Positions 16,880 through 25,574 of a DNA stretch of 64,000 bases are shown in pieces (positions within the stretch are counted from its first letter, which is position 1; each line of letters starts with the position of its first letter). Below the pieces are notes generated by a model. The model had not been told where the DNA came from. It saw only the letters and a list, made by a program, of their open reading frames with translations, and ran no database searches. The stretch covers positions 659,564 through 723,563 of the forward strand of contig NZ_RKIE01000001.1 of the NCBI RefSeq assembly GCF_003751785.1, written 5' to 3'. The stretch is from Frigoribacterium sp. PhB160 (GTDB taxonomy: Bacteria > Actinomycetota > Actinomycetes > Actinomycetales > Microbacteriaceae). A program made the position numbers and the translations under genes.

Positions 16880-17619
16880 GCCTGCTCGTCGTCGACGTCG
16901 CCGACGGAGGTCGCGACGACCCCGCCTTCGAGGACGAGCTGCGCCGGCTCACCGCCGCGGTCGTCCGCACGGCCGCCGACGTCGGCTTCGAGGTCGACCG
17001 GGTGGCTGCGGCCCAGGTCGCCCCCGACGAGCTCGAGCGCCTGCTCGGGCGGGCGCAGGCGGTCGTCGTCACCGGCGGCGAGGACGTCGACCCCGCCTTC
17101 TACGACGGCCCGGCCGACTACCCCCACCGGGGCCAGACCTTCCCGGACGCCGACCGGGTGCAGGTCGCCCTCGTCCGACGGGCGGTGGAGGCGCGCCTCC
17201 CGCTGGTCGGGATCTGCCGCGGCATGCAGGTCGTCAACGTCGCGCTCGGCGGCGACCTCGTGCAGCACCTCCACGCCGGCGGCCACGTCGCGGCGTCGGT
17301 CGACGACAGCATGGTCGACCACGAGGTGCGCGTGGCCGCCGACAGCGACCTGGCCCGGGTGCTCGGCCGCACCCGGCTCGACGTGCGGAGCTCCCACCAC
17401 CAGGCCGTCGGTCGCACGGGGGAGGGGCTGCGGGCCACGGCCTGGGCCGACGACGGCACGGTGGAGGCCGTCGAGCACGAGTCGGCGCCGGTGTGGTGCG
17501 TGCAGTGGCACCCCGAGGACGCCGGGTCCCGCGGCACCGTGCTGACCGACCTGCTGACGGCGTCCCGGGACGCCGCGGCGTCGCGGTCGGCCGGCGCGGA
17601 GGCCACGACGGAGGCCTGA
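16858..17619 (+). CDS. Class I glutamine amidotransferase-like hydrolase (PuuD-type)
   Basis: Predicted gamma-glutamyl-GABA hydrolase-like amidase of the C26 peptidase family, 253 residues. The nucleophile is C120 in GICRGMQ, and the His/Glu pair is H218 and E220 in VQWHPED; GGEDVDPAFY (about residues 73-82) is typical of the PuuD group. The ATG at 16858 was chosen because the protein pattern begins there and a -10-like CACGAT lies 6 nt upstream. PuuD enzymes act in putrescine degradation, but no other puu gene is nearby, so the substrate is uncertain. Confidence 0.87.
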   Translation: MSFLTPPRLLVVDVADGGRDDPAFEDELRRLTAAVVRTAADVGFEVDRVAAAQVAPDELERLLGRAQAVVVTGGEDVDPAFYDGPADYPHRGQTFPDADRVQVALVRRAVEARLPLVGICRGMQVVNVALGGDLVQHLHAGGHVAASVDDSMVDHEVRVAADSDLARVLGRTRLDVRSSHHQAVGRTGEGLRATAWADDGTVEAVEHESAPVWCVQWHPEDAGSRGTVLTDLLTASRDAAASRSAGAEATTEA

Positions 17620-17639
17620 CCGTCCGCCACCGGTGAACG

Positions 17640-17654
17640 CCGAACATCGTTCGG
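17640..17654. promoter_or_regulatory. Palindrome upstream of the MFS gene, possible operator
   Basis: CCGAACATCGTTCGG: perfect 6-bp arms with a 3-bp centre, in a less GC-rich patch. A weak promoter (TTGCGG at 17659, CACACT at 17684, 19-bp spacing) follows. No regulator gene is adjacent. Confidence 0.4.
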
Positions 17655-17843
17655 TCCCTTGCGGAGAGGGCAGGGGTGCGTGTCACACTGGACGGAGCGC
17701 CCTCGTCGTGGAGCGGCATCCCCATCCCCACCCGTCAGCTACGACCCGCGACGAGTGCGCGACGTCCGGCGGCCACGAGCCACGCGGCGTCCTGCCGACC
17801 GGCCGTCGGCGTGCGCGCCCTCCGCGGAGTTCCGGAGGCCCTC

Positions 17844-19343
17844 GTGCAAGACACCCTCACGCGCCGTGACGACCACCCCGAGACGGGGTCGGTCCCGACG
17901 ACCGCCCTCGGCCGAGCCCGGTCGGACTACACCGGCTCGATGCGCGTCAGCAGCATCGACACCGCCGAGCGCGCCGCCGAGGCGAAGGCCTCCCGCGACG
18001 GCACGCCGCACGTGCTCACCCCGTCGGCGATCGTCGGCATCGTCGTGCTCGGCCTCTCGACGTTCTTCGCGATCACGACCGAGCTGATGCCCGTGGGGCT
18101 CCTCTCGACGATGAGCACCGACCTCGGGGTCTCCGAGTCGCGCATGGGCATCGTCGTCACGGTCTACGCCCTCGCCGTCGCCCTGCTGGCGCCGCCGCTG
18201 ACCTGGGCGACCGCGCGCGTCCCACGCAAGGCGGTCCTCGTCGCCACGCTCGTCGGGTACACCGCCTCGAACCTCATCGTGGCCCTCGCGCCGACCTTCG
18301 CCGTCGTCTGCGTCGGACGCGTCGTCGGCGGCGTCGCCCACGCCCTCTTCTTCTCGGTGGCGTCGGCCTACGCGACGCGCATCGTGCCTCCCCGGCTCGC
18401 CGGTCGCGCCATCGCCTTCGTCTACTCGGGCAGCTCGCTCGGCTTCGTGATCGGCGTGCCGGTCGCCACGACGGTCGGCGACCAGCTCGGGTGGCGCCCG
18501 GCGGTCGGGGCCGTCGCGGTCGCGTCCGCCGTGCTCGCGGTCGTCGCCCTCGCTTTCCTGCCGTCGGTGCGGGGCGAGTCGTACCCCCACATCGGCTCGG
18601 TGCGCTCCTGGGCACGGTCGGGCCTGCTCGCCGTCGTCGTGGCCGACCTGCTGCTCTTCACGGGGCACTACGTCGTCTACACGTACGTCGGGCCGTACCT
18701 CGTGACGGCGGGGCTCGGCGCGGGCTCGGTCGGGCCCGCGCTGCTCGTGCTCGGGGCGACGGGCGTCGTCGGGCTGCTCGTCGCCGGGGCGTTCGTCGAC
18801 CGCGCCCCGCGCCAGACGCTGCTCGCGGCGGTCGCGGTCATGGCGCTCGCGCTCGGCGCCCTGCCCCTCGTGCACGGCTCACTCGTCGGCACCTTCGTCG
18901 TCGCCGGGGTCTGGGTCGCCGCCAACGGCACGACGGGCACGCTGTTCATGGCGGCCGCGATCCGCACCGGGGGAGTCAGCCCCGACATCGCGGGCGCGCT
19001 CGTCAACGCCGGCTCGAACGTGGGCATCGCGGCGGGCGCCGCCCTCGGGGCCCAGCTCTCCGGAGCGACCGGACTCGGGACGCTGCCCTTCGCCGCGGCG
19101 GTCGTGGTGGCCGCGAGCCTCGTCGTCGTGGCCCTGGCCCGGCGGGGGTTCCCGCTCCGCGGCCACGCGCAGGAACAGCTCTCAACCTCGAGCCTCCGTA
19201 CCATCACCTCGTCGGTCGCGGCCGTGACGCAGTCCGTGCGGGTCGTTCCGCCCGCCGGCGCGGCCGGTGCCGGGGGCGCCGGCGACGGGGCCGCCGGTGA
19301 CGGCTCGGGCCCGGCGGTGCGCGGCGGGCGTCGCCGGCGCTGA
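17844..19343 (+). CDS. MFS exporter, DHA1 family
   Basis: Proton-driven efflux protein of the arabinose-efflux/drug-resistance type, 499 residues with the GTG at 17844 (GGAGG ribosome site); an ATG at 17940 is an alternative and would remove a poorly conserved tail. Twelve hydrophobic helices are visible from about residue 58 to 435. TTELMPVGLLSTM in helix 1 and VGRVVGGVAHALFFSVASAY in the fourth region match the SotB/AraJ-like subgroup, which exports sugars or small drugs. A 60-residue Gly/Ala/Arg-rich tail ends the protein. Two 86-bp elements lie just downstream. Confidence 0.85.
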   Translation: MQDTLTRRDDHPETGSVPTTALGRARSDYTGSMRVSSIDTAERAAEAKASRDGTPHVLTPSAIVGIVVLGLSTFFAITTELMPVGLLSTMSTDLGVSESRMGIVVTVYALAVALLAPPLTWATARVPRKAVLVATLVGYTASNLIVALAPTFAVVCVGRVVGGVAHALFFSVASAYATRIVPPRLAGRAIAFVYSGSSLGFVIGVPVATTVGDQLGWRPAVGAVAVASAVLAVVALAFLPSVRGESYPHIGSVRSWARSGLLAVVVADLLLFTGHYVVYTYVGPYLVTAGLGAGSVGPALLVLGATGVVGLLVAGAFVDRAPRQTLLAAVAVMALALGALPLVHGSLVGTFVVAGVWVAANGTTGTLFMAAAIRTGGVSPDIAGALVNAGSNVGIAAGAALGAQLSGATGLGTLPFAAAVVVAASLVVVALARRGFPLRGHAQEQLSTSSLRTITSSVAAVTQSVRVVPPAGAAGAGGAGDGAAGDGSGPAVRGGRRRR

Positions 19344-19384
19344 CCCTGCTGTCCGCCCCGGCCTCGGCCTCGGGCCCCTGCCGC

Positions 19385-19471
19385 GTCGACAGCTCAGGAA
19401 AGATCGGCCGCGCAGCCACGGCCTCGCGCCCTCGAGCCGCGGCCGCCGACGCGATCGCCTGAGTTCGCGAC
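19385..19471. repeat. 86-bp palindromic interspersed element, copy 5 (87 bp)
   Basis: GTCGACAGCTCAGG (19385-19398) to CCTGAGTTCGCGAC (19458-19471). The 20 bp before the right arm are the same as in the next copy (GCCGCCGACGCGATCG), so copies 5 and 6 are closely related neighbours 140 bp apart. Confidence 0.78.
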
Positions 19472-19524
19472 CGCGCGGCCGGCCGTGGCACCCGTGTCCC
19501 GCCGCCACCCCGCCGCCCCGCCCC

Positions 19525-19610
19525 GTCGACGACTCAGGTGGAAGCGGCCGCGCGTGTGCGCGCTCCGCTCCCGCGGCGCCGCCGCCGACGCGATCGCCTG
19601 AGTTCGCGAC
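19525..19610. repeat. 86-bp palindromic interspersed element, copy 6
   Basis: GTCGACGACTCAGG (19525-19538) to CCTGAGTTCGCGAC (19597-19610), exactly 86 bp. Copies 5 and 6 fill most of the 370-bp gap 19344-19713; apart from them I see nothing there. Confidence 0.82.
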
Positions 19611-19713
19611 GAGAACGTCTCGCGGGGGCGGTGCCACGGGACGACCCGCCCCGCGGCCACCCGGTGACCCCGGCAACGGCGACCGCGCCGTCACCCGAGC
19701 ACCGACCGCGCCG

Positions 19714-20406
19714 TCACCCGAGCAGCGACACCGCCCGGGCGATGACGACCGCCAGCAGCACGAACCCGCTGAGCGCCTCGACGGCCATGAGCGCCTTGGC
19801 CCGGAGGCTCAGCGGCATCGTGTCGGTCGGGCTGAACGCCATCGAGTTCGTCAGCGAGAAGTAGAGGTAGTCGCCGAAGGCGGCGACCCAGCCGCTGCGC
19901 GGCGACGAGCGCCGGGCCACCTCCTCGACGGCGTCGTCGTCCTCGTCCTGCGGGAACCGGAAGTCCGCCGACGGCAGCACCGCCCGAGGACTGTGCCGCC
20001 GGGCCACCGGTCCGCCGCGGTCGAGCTCCCAGTACACGAGCGCGAACCCGATGACGTTCGTCACCCACACCTGCAGCGCGGCGACGAGCAGCACCGGGCC
20101 GCTCTGGTCGGTGTCCGTGACGAGCACCACGATCAGGTGCACCAGCGCGACCTCGTTCGCGACCACGAGCAGCACGGCCTGGCCCGCCGACAGGTACTTC
20201 GACCACGCCGTCTCCCGCCGAAGGTGGTGCGGGTTCAGGATCACGAGCGGCACGAGCATCGCGAGGCCGACCGCCACCACGACCCAGCGCAGACCCGGCA
20301 GGAACGAGCTCGGCAGCGCCGCGTACAGCGACAGCGCCGCCAGCAGCGCGACCACCGCAGGCCAGCGGTGCTCGGCGCGGGGGTCGGCAGGCTCGACGAG
20401 GGTCAC
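19714..20406 (-). CDS. Multi-spanning membrane protein, ion-channel-like C-terminus
   Basis: 230 residues, GTG start. Six hydrophobic segments can be drawn (about 18-32, 36-56, 75-95, 105-125, then a re-entrant-like segment and a last helix at about 205-225). FGDYLYFSLTNSMAFSPTDT near residues 177-196 looks like the pore loop seen before the last helix in two-helix potassium-channel-like and DUF1345-type proteins, though a TVGYG-like filter is absent. Function is therefore inference. TAGTGT lies 7 nt upstream of the GTG, indicating a leaderless transcript. Confidence 0.7.
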   Translation of the reverse strand: MTLVEPADPRAEHRWPAVVALLAALSLYAALPSSFLPGLRWVVVAVGLAMLVPLVILNPHHLRRETAWSKYLSAGQAVLLVVANEVALVHLIVVLVTDTDQSGPVLLVAALQVWVTNVIGFALVYWELDRGGPVARRHSPRAVLPSADFRFPQDEDDDAVEEVARRSSPRSGWVAAFGDYLYFSLTNSMAFSPTDTMPLSLRAKALMAVEALSGFVLLAVVIARAVSLLG

Positions 20407-20413
20407 GCCGTCG

Positions 20414-20419
20414 ACACTA
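20414..20419 (-). promoter_or_regulatory. -10 element, leaderless start
   Basis: TAGTGT on the minus strand, 7 nt before the GTG at 20406. Confidence 0.5.
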
Positions 20420-20430
20420 GGCCGCCTCCG

Positions 20431-20516
20431 GCGACGAACTCAGGAGGCGCGGTGCCGCCGGGCCCCACCGCCCCGCTCCCACGGGCGCCTCCGACGACGC
20501 TTCCTGAGTTCGCACC
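20431..20516. repeat. 86-bp palindromic interspersed element, copy 7
   Basis: GCGACGAACTCAGG (20431-20444) to CCTGAGTTCGCACC (20503-20516), 86 bp. A second inverted pair lies inside: GGAGGCGC at 20443 and GCGCCTCC at 20485. The first 14 bases of that inner arm are the same 14-mer used as the stem of two terminators elsewhere in the window. Confidence 0.8.
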
Positions 20517-20580
20517 GGCCCGACCCGGCCCCCCACCGCAACGCGGCGCAACCTGCGCCCGCCCGTCACCCGCGGTGTGG

Positions 20581-20586
20581 CATCGT
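20581..20586 (+). promoter_or_regulatory. -10-like element, leaderless start
   Basis: CATCGT, 7 nt before the ATG at 20594; weak match, same spacing as the other leaderless genes. Confidence 0.35.
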
Positions 20587-20593
20587 CGACCAG

Positions 20594-21982
20594 ATGACCG
20601 ACCAGAGCACCCGCCCCAAGCAGCTGATCCTCAACCTCTTCGAGATGAACTGCGTCGGGCACATCACGCACGGCCTCTGGCGCCTGCCCGGCAACCAGCG
20701 TCGCGAGTACACCGACATCGCCTACTGGACCGAGCTCGCCCGTCTGGCCGAGCGCGGCGGCTTCGACGCCGTCTTCCTCGCCGACGTGCTCGGCACCTAC
20801 GACGTCTACGGCGACAGCCCCGCCCCCGCCCTGCTCGAGGGCATCCAGGCGCCGGCGAACGATCCCATGCTGGTGGTGCCGGTGATGGCCGCCGTCACCG
20901 AGCACCTCGGCTTCGGCATCACGGCGTCGACGAGCTACGAGCCGCCCTTCGCCTTCGCCCGCCGCATGTCGACCCTCGACCACCTCACGAACGGCCGCGT
21001 CGGCTGGAACGTCGTCACCTCGTACCTGCCCGCCGCCGCCCGCAACTTCGGGCTCGACGCCGAGATCCCGAAGGAGGAGCGGTACGCGCGCGCCGCCGAG
21101 TACCTCGAGGTCGTCTACAAGCTGTGGGAGGGGTCGTGGGAGGACGACGCCGTCGTCGCCGACCCGACCGCCGACGGCCTCGCCCCCGGCTCCGGCGTCT
21201 ACACCGACCCGGCGAAGGTGCACGCGATCGACCACGTCGGCCGCTTCTACCGCGTCGCCGGCCCGCACCTCAGCGAGCCCTCGCCGCAGCGGACGCCCGT
21301 GCTCTTCCTCGCGACGGCCTCGCCGACCGGCGTCGAGCAGGCCGCGCGCAACGCCGAGGTGGTCTTCACCGGCGGCTCGGCCGTCCGCCGGGTCGCCGAG
21401 GCCACCCGGGCGGCCGCCGTCGAGGCGGGCCGAGCGGCGGACGACGTGTCGTTCATCGTGCAGGCGGGCGTCATCACCGCCGAGACCGACGCCGAGGTCG
21501 CCGAGAAGCTCGCGCTCTACCGATCGTTCGCCAGCGAGCAGGGCGCGCTCGTCCACCGCAGCGTCCCCTTCGACGCGCCGAGCCATCCCCGTGACCGGAC
21601 GGTGCGCGAGGCGCTCGCCGCCGAGGGCCGCCTCGACCACCCGGGCGCGGCCGCCCTGCCGCTCGACATCACGGTCGGCCAGCTCGTCGACAGCGTCGAC
21701 GAGGCCTGGGGAGGGGCGTTCTTCGTCGCCGGCACCCCGATGGTCGTCGCCGACGAGATCGAGCGCTGGCTCGACGAGGAGGGGATCGACGGCATCAACC
21801 TCCGCCAGTACCACTCGTTCGACACGCTCCGCGACTTCGTCGAGCTGGTCGTGCCCGAGCTTCGGCGGCGGGGTCGCGTCCGCGAGGCGTACGTGCCGGG
21901 GGAGACGCTGCGGGAGCGGCTCACGGGCGGGGGTCCGCGCCTCCCCGTGTCGCACCCCGCCGCGACGCACCGCCGCGGCTGA
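20594..21982 (+). CDS. NtaA/SnaA/DszA-family FMN-dependent monooxygenase
   Basis: Predicted two-component flavin monooxygenase (uses FMNH2 from a partner reductase) of the luciferase-like superfamily, 462 residues, the usual length for the NtaA/DszA group. Typical segments: 'FDAVFLADVLGTYDVYG', TSYEPPFAFARRMSTLDHLT, NGRVGWNVVTSYLPAAARNF and the C-terminal NLRQYHSFDTLRDFVELVVP. Members oxidise nitrilotriacetate-like chelators, sulfones or other xenobiotics; which one cannot be told here. No flavin reductase gene is adjacent. The ATG at 20594 was chosen over an upstream open frame because the family sequence starts there. Confidence 0.9.
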   Translation: MTDQSTRPKQLILNLFEMNCVGHITHGLWRLPGNQRREYTDIAYWTELARLAERGGFDAVFLADVLGTYDVYGDSPAPALLEGIQAPANDPMLVVPVMAAVTEHLGFGITASTSYEPPFAFARRMSTLDHLTNGRVGWNVVTSYLPAAARNFGLDAEIPKEERYARAAEYLEVVYKLWEGSWEDDAVVADPTADGLAPGSGVYTDPAKVHAIDHVGRFYRVAGPHLSEPSPQRTPVLFLATASPTGVEQAARNAEVVFTGGSAVRRVAEATRAAAVEAGRAADDVSFIVQAGVITAETDAEVAEKLALYRSFASEQGALVHRSVPFDAPSHPRDRTVREALAAEGRLDHPGAAALPLDITVGQLVDSVDEAWGGAFFVAGTPMVVADEIERWLDEEGIDGINLRQYHSFDTLRDFVELVVPELRRRGRVREAYVPGETLRERLTGGGPRLPVSHPAATHRRG

Positions 21983-22041
21983 GCGCGGCAGGTCGACCAG
22001 GGCCGCGGCTCGGCGACCACGACGGCCGGAGGCGCGGCCCG

Positions 22042-22056
22042 CTCCCCGAGGGGGAG
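22042..22056. terminator. Weak hairpin between convergent genes
   Basis: CTCCCC / GGGGAG with a GAG loop, flanked by two same-direction GGAGGCGC octamers at 22028 and 22053. Confidence 0.35.
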
Positions 22057-22061
22057 GCGCG

Positions 22062-22514
22062 TCAGCCGACGGTGCGGTCGCGGTACCGCGCGGGCACCGG
22101 GGGCACGCGCACCCAGGCCGTGCGCGACATGCCGTCGAGGGAGGTCCACTCGACGAAGACGGTGCCGAGCTCGGCCACGGCGGCGAGGTCGTCCGGCGAG
22201 GCGACCGCGAGGCCGGCGCCCCGGGGGAGCTTGCGGGCCGTGCGGACGGTGCCGCCCGGCAGGTCGACCTCGACGCGGCGCGGGGTCTGTCCGCCGATCG
22301 CCTTGAGCACGAGGCAGGTGCCGAGCGGCAGGGCCGGGTCGCGGCCGTCGTTCGGGGCGTCGAGGTAGGTGAGGTAGAAGCGGGGCGGGCGGCGGAGGGC
22401 GACGACGCGCTCGGGGCGGATGTCGACGACGGCCGCTGCCGCGGGCTGCATCGGGGCGAGCGGGACCCCCTCGGCGGAGAGCACGCCGTCCGTGCCTGGT
22501 TCCGTCGTGTCCAT
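22062..22514 (-). CDS. Hypothetical protein
   Basis: 150 residues with the ATG at 22514, preceded by AGGGGAACG as a ribosome site; longer in-frame starts exist but lack one. I do not recognise a family. The protein is soluble and beta-rich in appearance (TCLVLKAIGGQTPRRVEVDL, then VFVEWTSLDGMSRTAWVRVP). Codon usage fits the neighbours, which supports a real gene. It is divergent from the alditol oxidase gene, with a 358-bp region between them that holds a sugar-regulon operator and a pair of short repeats. Confidence 0.6.
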   Translation of the reverse strand: MDTTEPGTDGVLSAEGVPLAPMQPAAAAVVDIRPERVVALRRPPRFYLTYLDAPNDGRDPALPLGTCLVLKAIGGQTPRRVEVDLPGGTVRTARKLPRGAGLAVASPDDLAAVAELGTVFVEWTSLDGMSRTAWVRVPPVPARYRDRTVG

Positions 22515-22726
22515 GGTCGCGTTCCCCTGATCGTGATCGTGCGCCGGGCTGCCTCGTCCGACATGTCCCATAGAACTCCTGTCGGCGGCGCGGGACAACG
22601 GGGGACACGGGCCCAGTTGGGGGGACACCGGAACCCCAGAACGAGGGGCACGGTGCGTGTCGTTGCCGAGGCCGCCCGGTCACGCGTGCCAGCGCGCGCG
22701 CCGACGAGGGGCGACGATACATCACC

Positions 22727-22756
22727 GGCAGTACACCGATCACGATCGGCAGTACA
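22727..22756. promoter_or_regulatory. Direct repeat around a palindrome, possible operator
   Basis: GGCAGTACA occurs at 22727-22735 and 22748-22756, and between them CCGATCACGATCGG (22736-22749) is a perfect palindrome. The stretch is markedly less GC-rich than its surroundings. It lies in the divergent region of the hypothetical gene and the alditol oxidase; which gene it serves is unknown. Confidence 0.4.
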
Positions 22757-22826
22757 TCAGCCGACCCGGCGCGAGGCGTCGACGGTCCCCGACCCGCAGG
22801 TCGATCCGGCCCGCGGCGACCGCCGG

Positions 22827-22838
22827 GTGAGCGCTCAC
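22827..22838. promoter_or_regulatory. LacI-type operator at the alditol oxidase promoter
   Basis: GTGAGCGCTCAC, identical core to the operators at 25619 and 31258. It abuts a -10 element TAGACT (22839-22844), so a bound repressor would block the promoter. The start codon is 34 bp downstream. Confidence 0.8.
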
Positions 22839-22872
22839 TAGACTGTCGCCGTCACGAGTCGAAGGAGTCTCC

Positions 22873-24120
22873 ATGCACAACTGGGCCGGCAACGTCGAGT
22901 ACCGGGCGGGCGAGCTGCGCCGCCCCGCCAGCGTCGACGAGGTGCGCGAGATCGTCGCCTCGAGCCGTCGCGTGAAGGCGCTGGGCTCGCGCCACTCGTT
23001 CAGCCTCGTCGCCGACACCGACGGCGTGCTCGTCTCGACCGAGGCGCTCGACGTGCCGACGGAGCTCGACGAGGCGACCGGCACCGTCCGGGTCGGCGCG
23101 GGCTCGACGCACGCGGCCCTCGCCGTCGAGCTCCAGCGTCGCGGCCGGGCCCTCTCGAACCTGGCGTCGCTGCCCCACATCTCCGTCGCCGGCGCCGTCC
23201 AGACCGGCACGCACGGCTCGGGGGCGGGCAACCCCGCGTTGTCGGCCGCCGTCTCGGCCGTCGAGATCGTCCGGGCCGACGGGGCGCTCGAGCTCGTCCG
23301 CCGGGGCGACGAGGCCTTCGCCGCGTCGGTCGTGTCCGTCGGCGCCCTCGGCGTGGTCACCGCGCTCGAGCTCGACACGGTGCCGACCTTCGACGTGGTG
23401 CAGACCGTGCACCAGGGCCTGCCCTGGACCGCGGCCCTCGAGCACTTCGACGCCCTCATGGGCCGCGCCTACAGCGTCAGCCTCTTCACCCGCTACGTCG
23501 GCGACGACGTCGACCAGGTCTGGACCAAGGCGCGGGTCGACGACGGCGGGCCGACGCTCGACGTCGAGGCGCTGGGAGCCCGTCCCGCCGAGGCGGCCCT
23601 GCACATGCTGCCCGACACGGCGGCCGACGCCGTGACGCCGCAGCTCGGCGTCCCCGGGCCCTGGCTCGAGCGCCTGCCGCACTTCCGGGCCGAGTTCACG
23701 CCGAGCGCGGGGGAAGAGATCCAGAGCGAGTACCTGGTCGCCGCCGAGCACGCGCCGGCCGCGATCGAGGCGCTCCGGGCGATCGGCCCGACGCTCGACC
23801 ACGTCCTGTACGTCAGCGAGATCCGGGCCGTCGCGGCCGACGACGCCTGGCTCAGCCCGAGCGGCGGACGCCAGAGCATCGCGTTCCACTTCACCTGGCG
23901 CCGCGAGACCGAGGCCGTCCTCGCCGTCCTGCCCTCGATCGAGGCCGCCCTCGCGCCCTTCGACGCCCGCCCGCACTGGGGCAAGGTGTCGACGCTCGTC
24001 CGCGACGAGCTGCGCGGCCGCTACCCCCGCCTCGACGACTTCGCGGCGCACGCCCGCGCGGTCGACCCCGAGGGCCGCTTCCGCAACGCCTGGCTCGACG
24101 AGCACGTGCTCGGCGCCTGA
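22873..24120 (+). CDS. aldO: Alditol oxidase (FAD-dependent)
   Basis: Oxidises the terminal hydroxyl of alditols such as xylitol or sorbitol to the aldose, making H2O2; cytoplasmic, 415 residues. The sequence follows the actinobacterial AldO pattern closely: NWAGNVEY at the start, GSRHSF with H41 as the predicted covalent FAD attachment, 'ASLPHISVAGAVQTGTHGSG' in the FAD domain, then LPHFRAEFTPS, SEIRAVAADDAWLSPS (catalytic Glu/Arg pair) and ARPHWGKV. GAAGGAG precedes the ATG. A LacI-type operator at 22827 places it in the same regulon as the arabinose genes, so its substrate may be arabinitol or another pentitol; that is inference. The aldose 1-epimerase follows in the same direction. Confidence 0.92.
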   Translation: MHNWAGNVEYRAGELRRPASVDEVREIVASSRRVKALGSRHSFSLVADTDGVLVSTEALDVPTELDEATGTVRVGAGSTHAALAVELQRRGRALSNLASLPHISVAGAVQTGTHGSGAGNPALSAAVSAVEIVRADGALELVRRGDEAFAASVVSVGALGVVTALELDTVPTFDVVQTVHQGLPWTAALEHFDALMGRAYSVSLFTRYVGDDVDQVWTKARVDDGGPTLDVEALGARPAEAALHMLPDTAADAVTPQLGVPGPWLERLPHFRAEFTPSAGEEIQSEYLVAAEHAPAAIEALRAIGPTLDHVLYVSEIRAVAADDAWLSPSGGRQSIAFHFTWRRETEAVLAVLPSIEAALAPFDARPHWGKVSTLVRDELRGRYPRLDDFAAHARAVDPEGRFRNAWLDEHVLGA

Positions 24121-24194
24121 CGGCACCGGCCCCGCCCGACCCGCACTCGCACTCGCCCGCCCGCCCCGCCCCACGAGAACACGGACCACGCGAC

Positions 24195-25166
24195 ATGACC
24201 GACAGCACGAGCCCCTCCACCACGTCCGACCCCGACGCAGGAGGCGCGCCCCTGCCCGTCAGCGGCGCCCCCGTCACGCTCGTCCACGGCCCCTACCGCG
24301 CCGAGCTGGCCGGCGTCGGCGCGACCCTCCGCGCCCTGACGCACGACGGCCGTGACCTCGTCGTCCCGTTCGACGTCGACGCCGTCCGGCCCCTGTTCCG
24401 CGGAGCCCTCCTGGCGCCGTGGCCGAACCGGGTCGTGGACGGCCGCTACGTCGACGACGACGGCGTCGAGCGACAGCTGGCCGTCTCGGAGGTCGAGCGC
24501 GGGCACGCCCTGCACGGGCTGGTCGCCTGGGCCGAGTGGCAGGTCGAGGAGGCGGGGCCGACCCGCGCCTCCTTCGCCACGGAGCTCGCCCCGAGCGACG
24601 GGTACCCCTGGCGGCTGCGGCTGCGGGCCGAGCACGAGCTCGGCGACGAGGGGCTCACGACGACGGTCACGGCCACCAACGTCGGCGTCGGCACCGCTCC
24701 CTACGGCGTCGCGCCGCACCCGTACCTCGTGGCGGGGGAGGGACGCGTCGACGACTGGACGCTCACCCTGCCCGCCGCGAGCTGGCTCGACGTCACCGAC
24801 GACCGGCTCGTGCCCCTCGACCTGCACGGCGTCGACGAGAAGCCCGAGTTCGACTTCCGCGCGTCGCGGCGGCTCGGCGACACCTTCGTCGACCACGCCT
24901 TCACCGACCTCGAGCCGGGGGAGGGGGGCCTCGTCCGCGCGACGGTCGTGGCCGCCGACGGCCGGGGCGTCGCGATGACGTGGGGCCCCGAGCTGCCCTG
25001 GGTGCAGGTGCACACCGCCGACCGGCCCGACCCCGCCGACGACCGGGTCGGCCTCGCCGTCGAGCCGATGACCTGCCCGCCCGACGCCTTCTCGAGCGGC
25101 ACCGACCTCGTGCGCCTCGCGCCCGGCGAGCAGCACACGGCGGCCTGGACGATCTCCGCGGCCTAG
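24195..25166 (+). CDS. Aldose 1-epimerase family protein
   Basis: Interconverts alpha and beta anomers of sugars, 323 residues, cytoplasmic beta-sandwich. Visible family segments: LLAPWPNRVVDGRY, 'RGHALHGLVAWAEW' with the His of the active site, GVAPHPYLVAG with the second catalytic His, DHAFTDLEP and VEPMTCPPDAFSSG carrying the catalytic Glu. It lies 74 bp after aldO in the same direction and has no operator of its own, so it is probably cotranscribed and prepares sugar anomers for the arabinose pathway. Ends convergently 18 bp from a small minus-strand gene. Confidence 0.92.
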   Translation: MTDSTSPSTTSDPDAGGAPLPVSGAPVTLVHGPYRAELAGVGATLRALTHDGRDLVVPFDVDAVRPLFRGALLAPWPNRVVDGRYVDDDGVERQLAVSEVERGHALHGLVAWAEWQVEEAGPTRASFATELAPSDGYPWRLRLRAEHELGDEGLTTTVTATNVGVGTAPYGVAPHPYLVAGEGRVDDWTLTLPAASWLDVTDDRLVPLDLHGVDEKPEFDFRASRRLGDTFVDHAFTDLEPGEGGLVRATVVAADGRGVAMTWGPELPWVQVHTADRPDPADDRVGLAVEPMTCPPDAFSSGTDLVRLAPGEQHTAAWTISAA

Positions 25167-25184
25167 GCGCGGTCCCGGCTCCGG

Positions 25185-25493
25185 CTAGAGCAGCGCGCCG
25201 AGGGGCTGCTCCTCCCAGGTCACGGCCGACACCGCCCCGCTCGACGAGCGGGCCAGGGCGGCGTCGAGGGCACGTCGGGTCCGGCGCACGGCGAGCTCGT
25301 CCCGCACGACGACGTCGAACCGCAGCATGTCGGGCAGCTCGGTGAGCAGCACCGTGCCCGCGTCGGCGAGCTGGACGAGGTACTGGCCCACGTCGACGCG
25401 GGCGGCCGCGTGCTCCGACAGGAGGCGCCGCGACAGCCAGAAGAGCCCGGCGCTGTCGTGCGCGGTGTGGACGGTGGCGGTCGCGGTGATCAT
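25185..25493 (-). CDS. Small hypothetical protein
   Basis: 102 residues with an ATG at 25493; a longer in-frame start would run into the promoter of the sugar transporter operon, so the short form is preferred. No family recognised. The sequence is soluble, with a helical N-terminal half (SAGLFWLSRRLLSEHAAARV) and a beta strand (DAGTVLLTELP). Transcribed divergently from the sugar importer. Confidence rests mainly on coding-like codon use and a start in a clear position. Confidence 0.5.
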   Translation of the reverse strand: MITATATVHTAHDSAGLFWLSRRLLSEHAAARVDVGQYLVQLADAGTVLLTELPDMLRFDVVVRDELAVRRTRRALDAALARSSSGAVSAVTWEEQPLGALL

Positions 25494-25574
25494 GCCGACA
25501 TGGTGCCCCGGGTTCCGCTCAGGCCCGTGAACGGCGTGTATCGAGCGTGTGAACGATCCGGCCGATCGGGTGAC

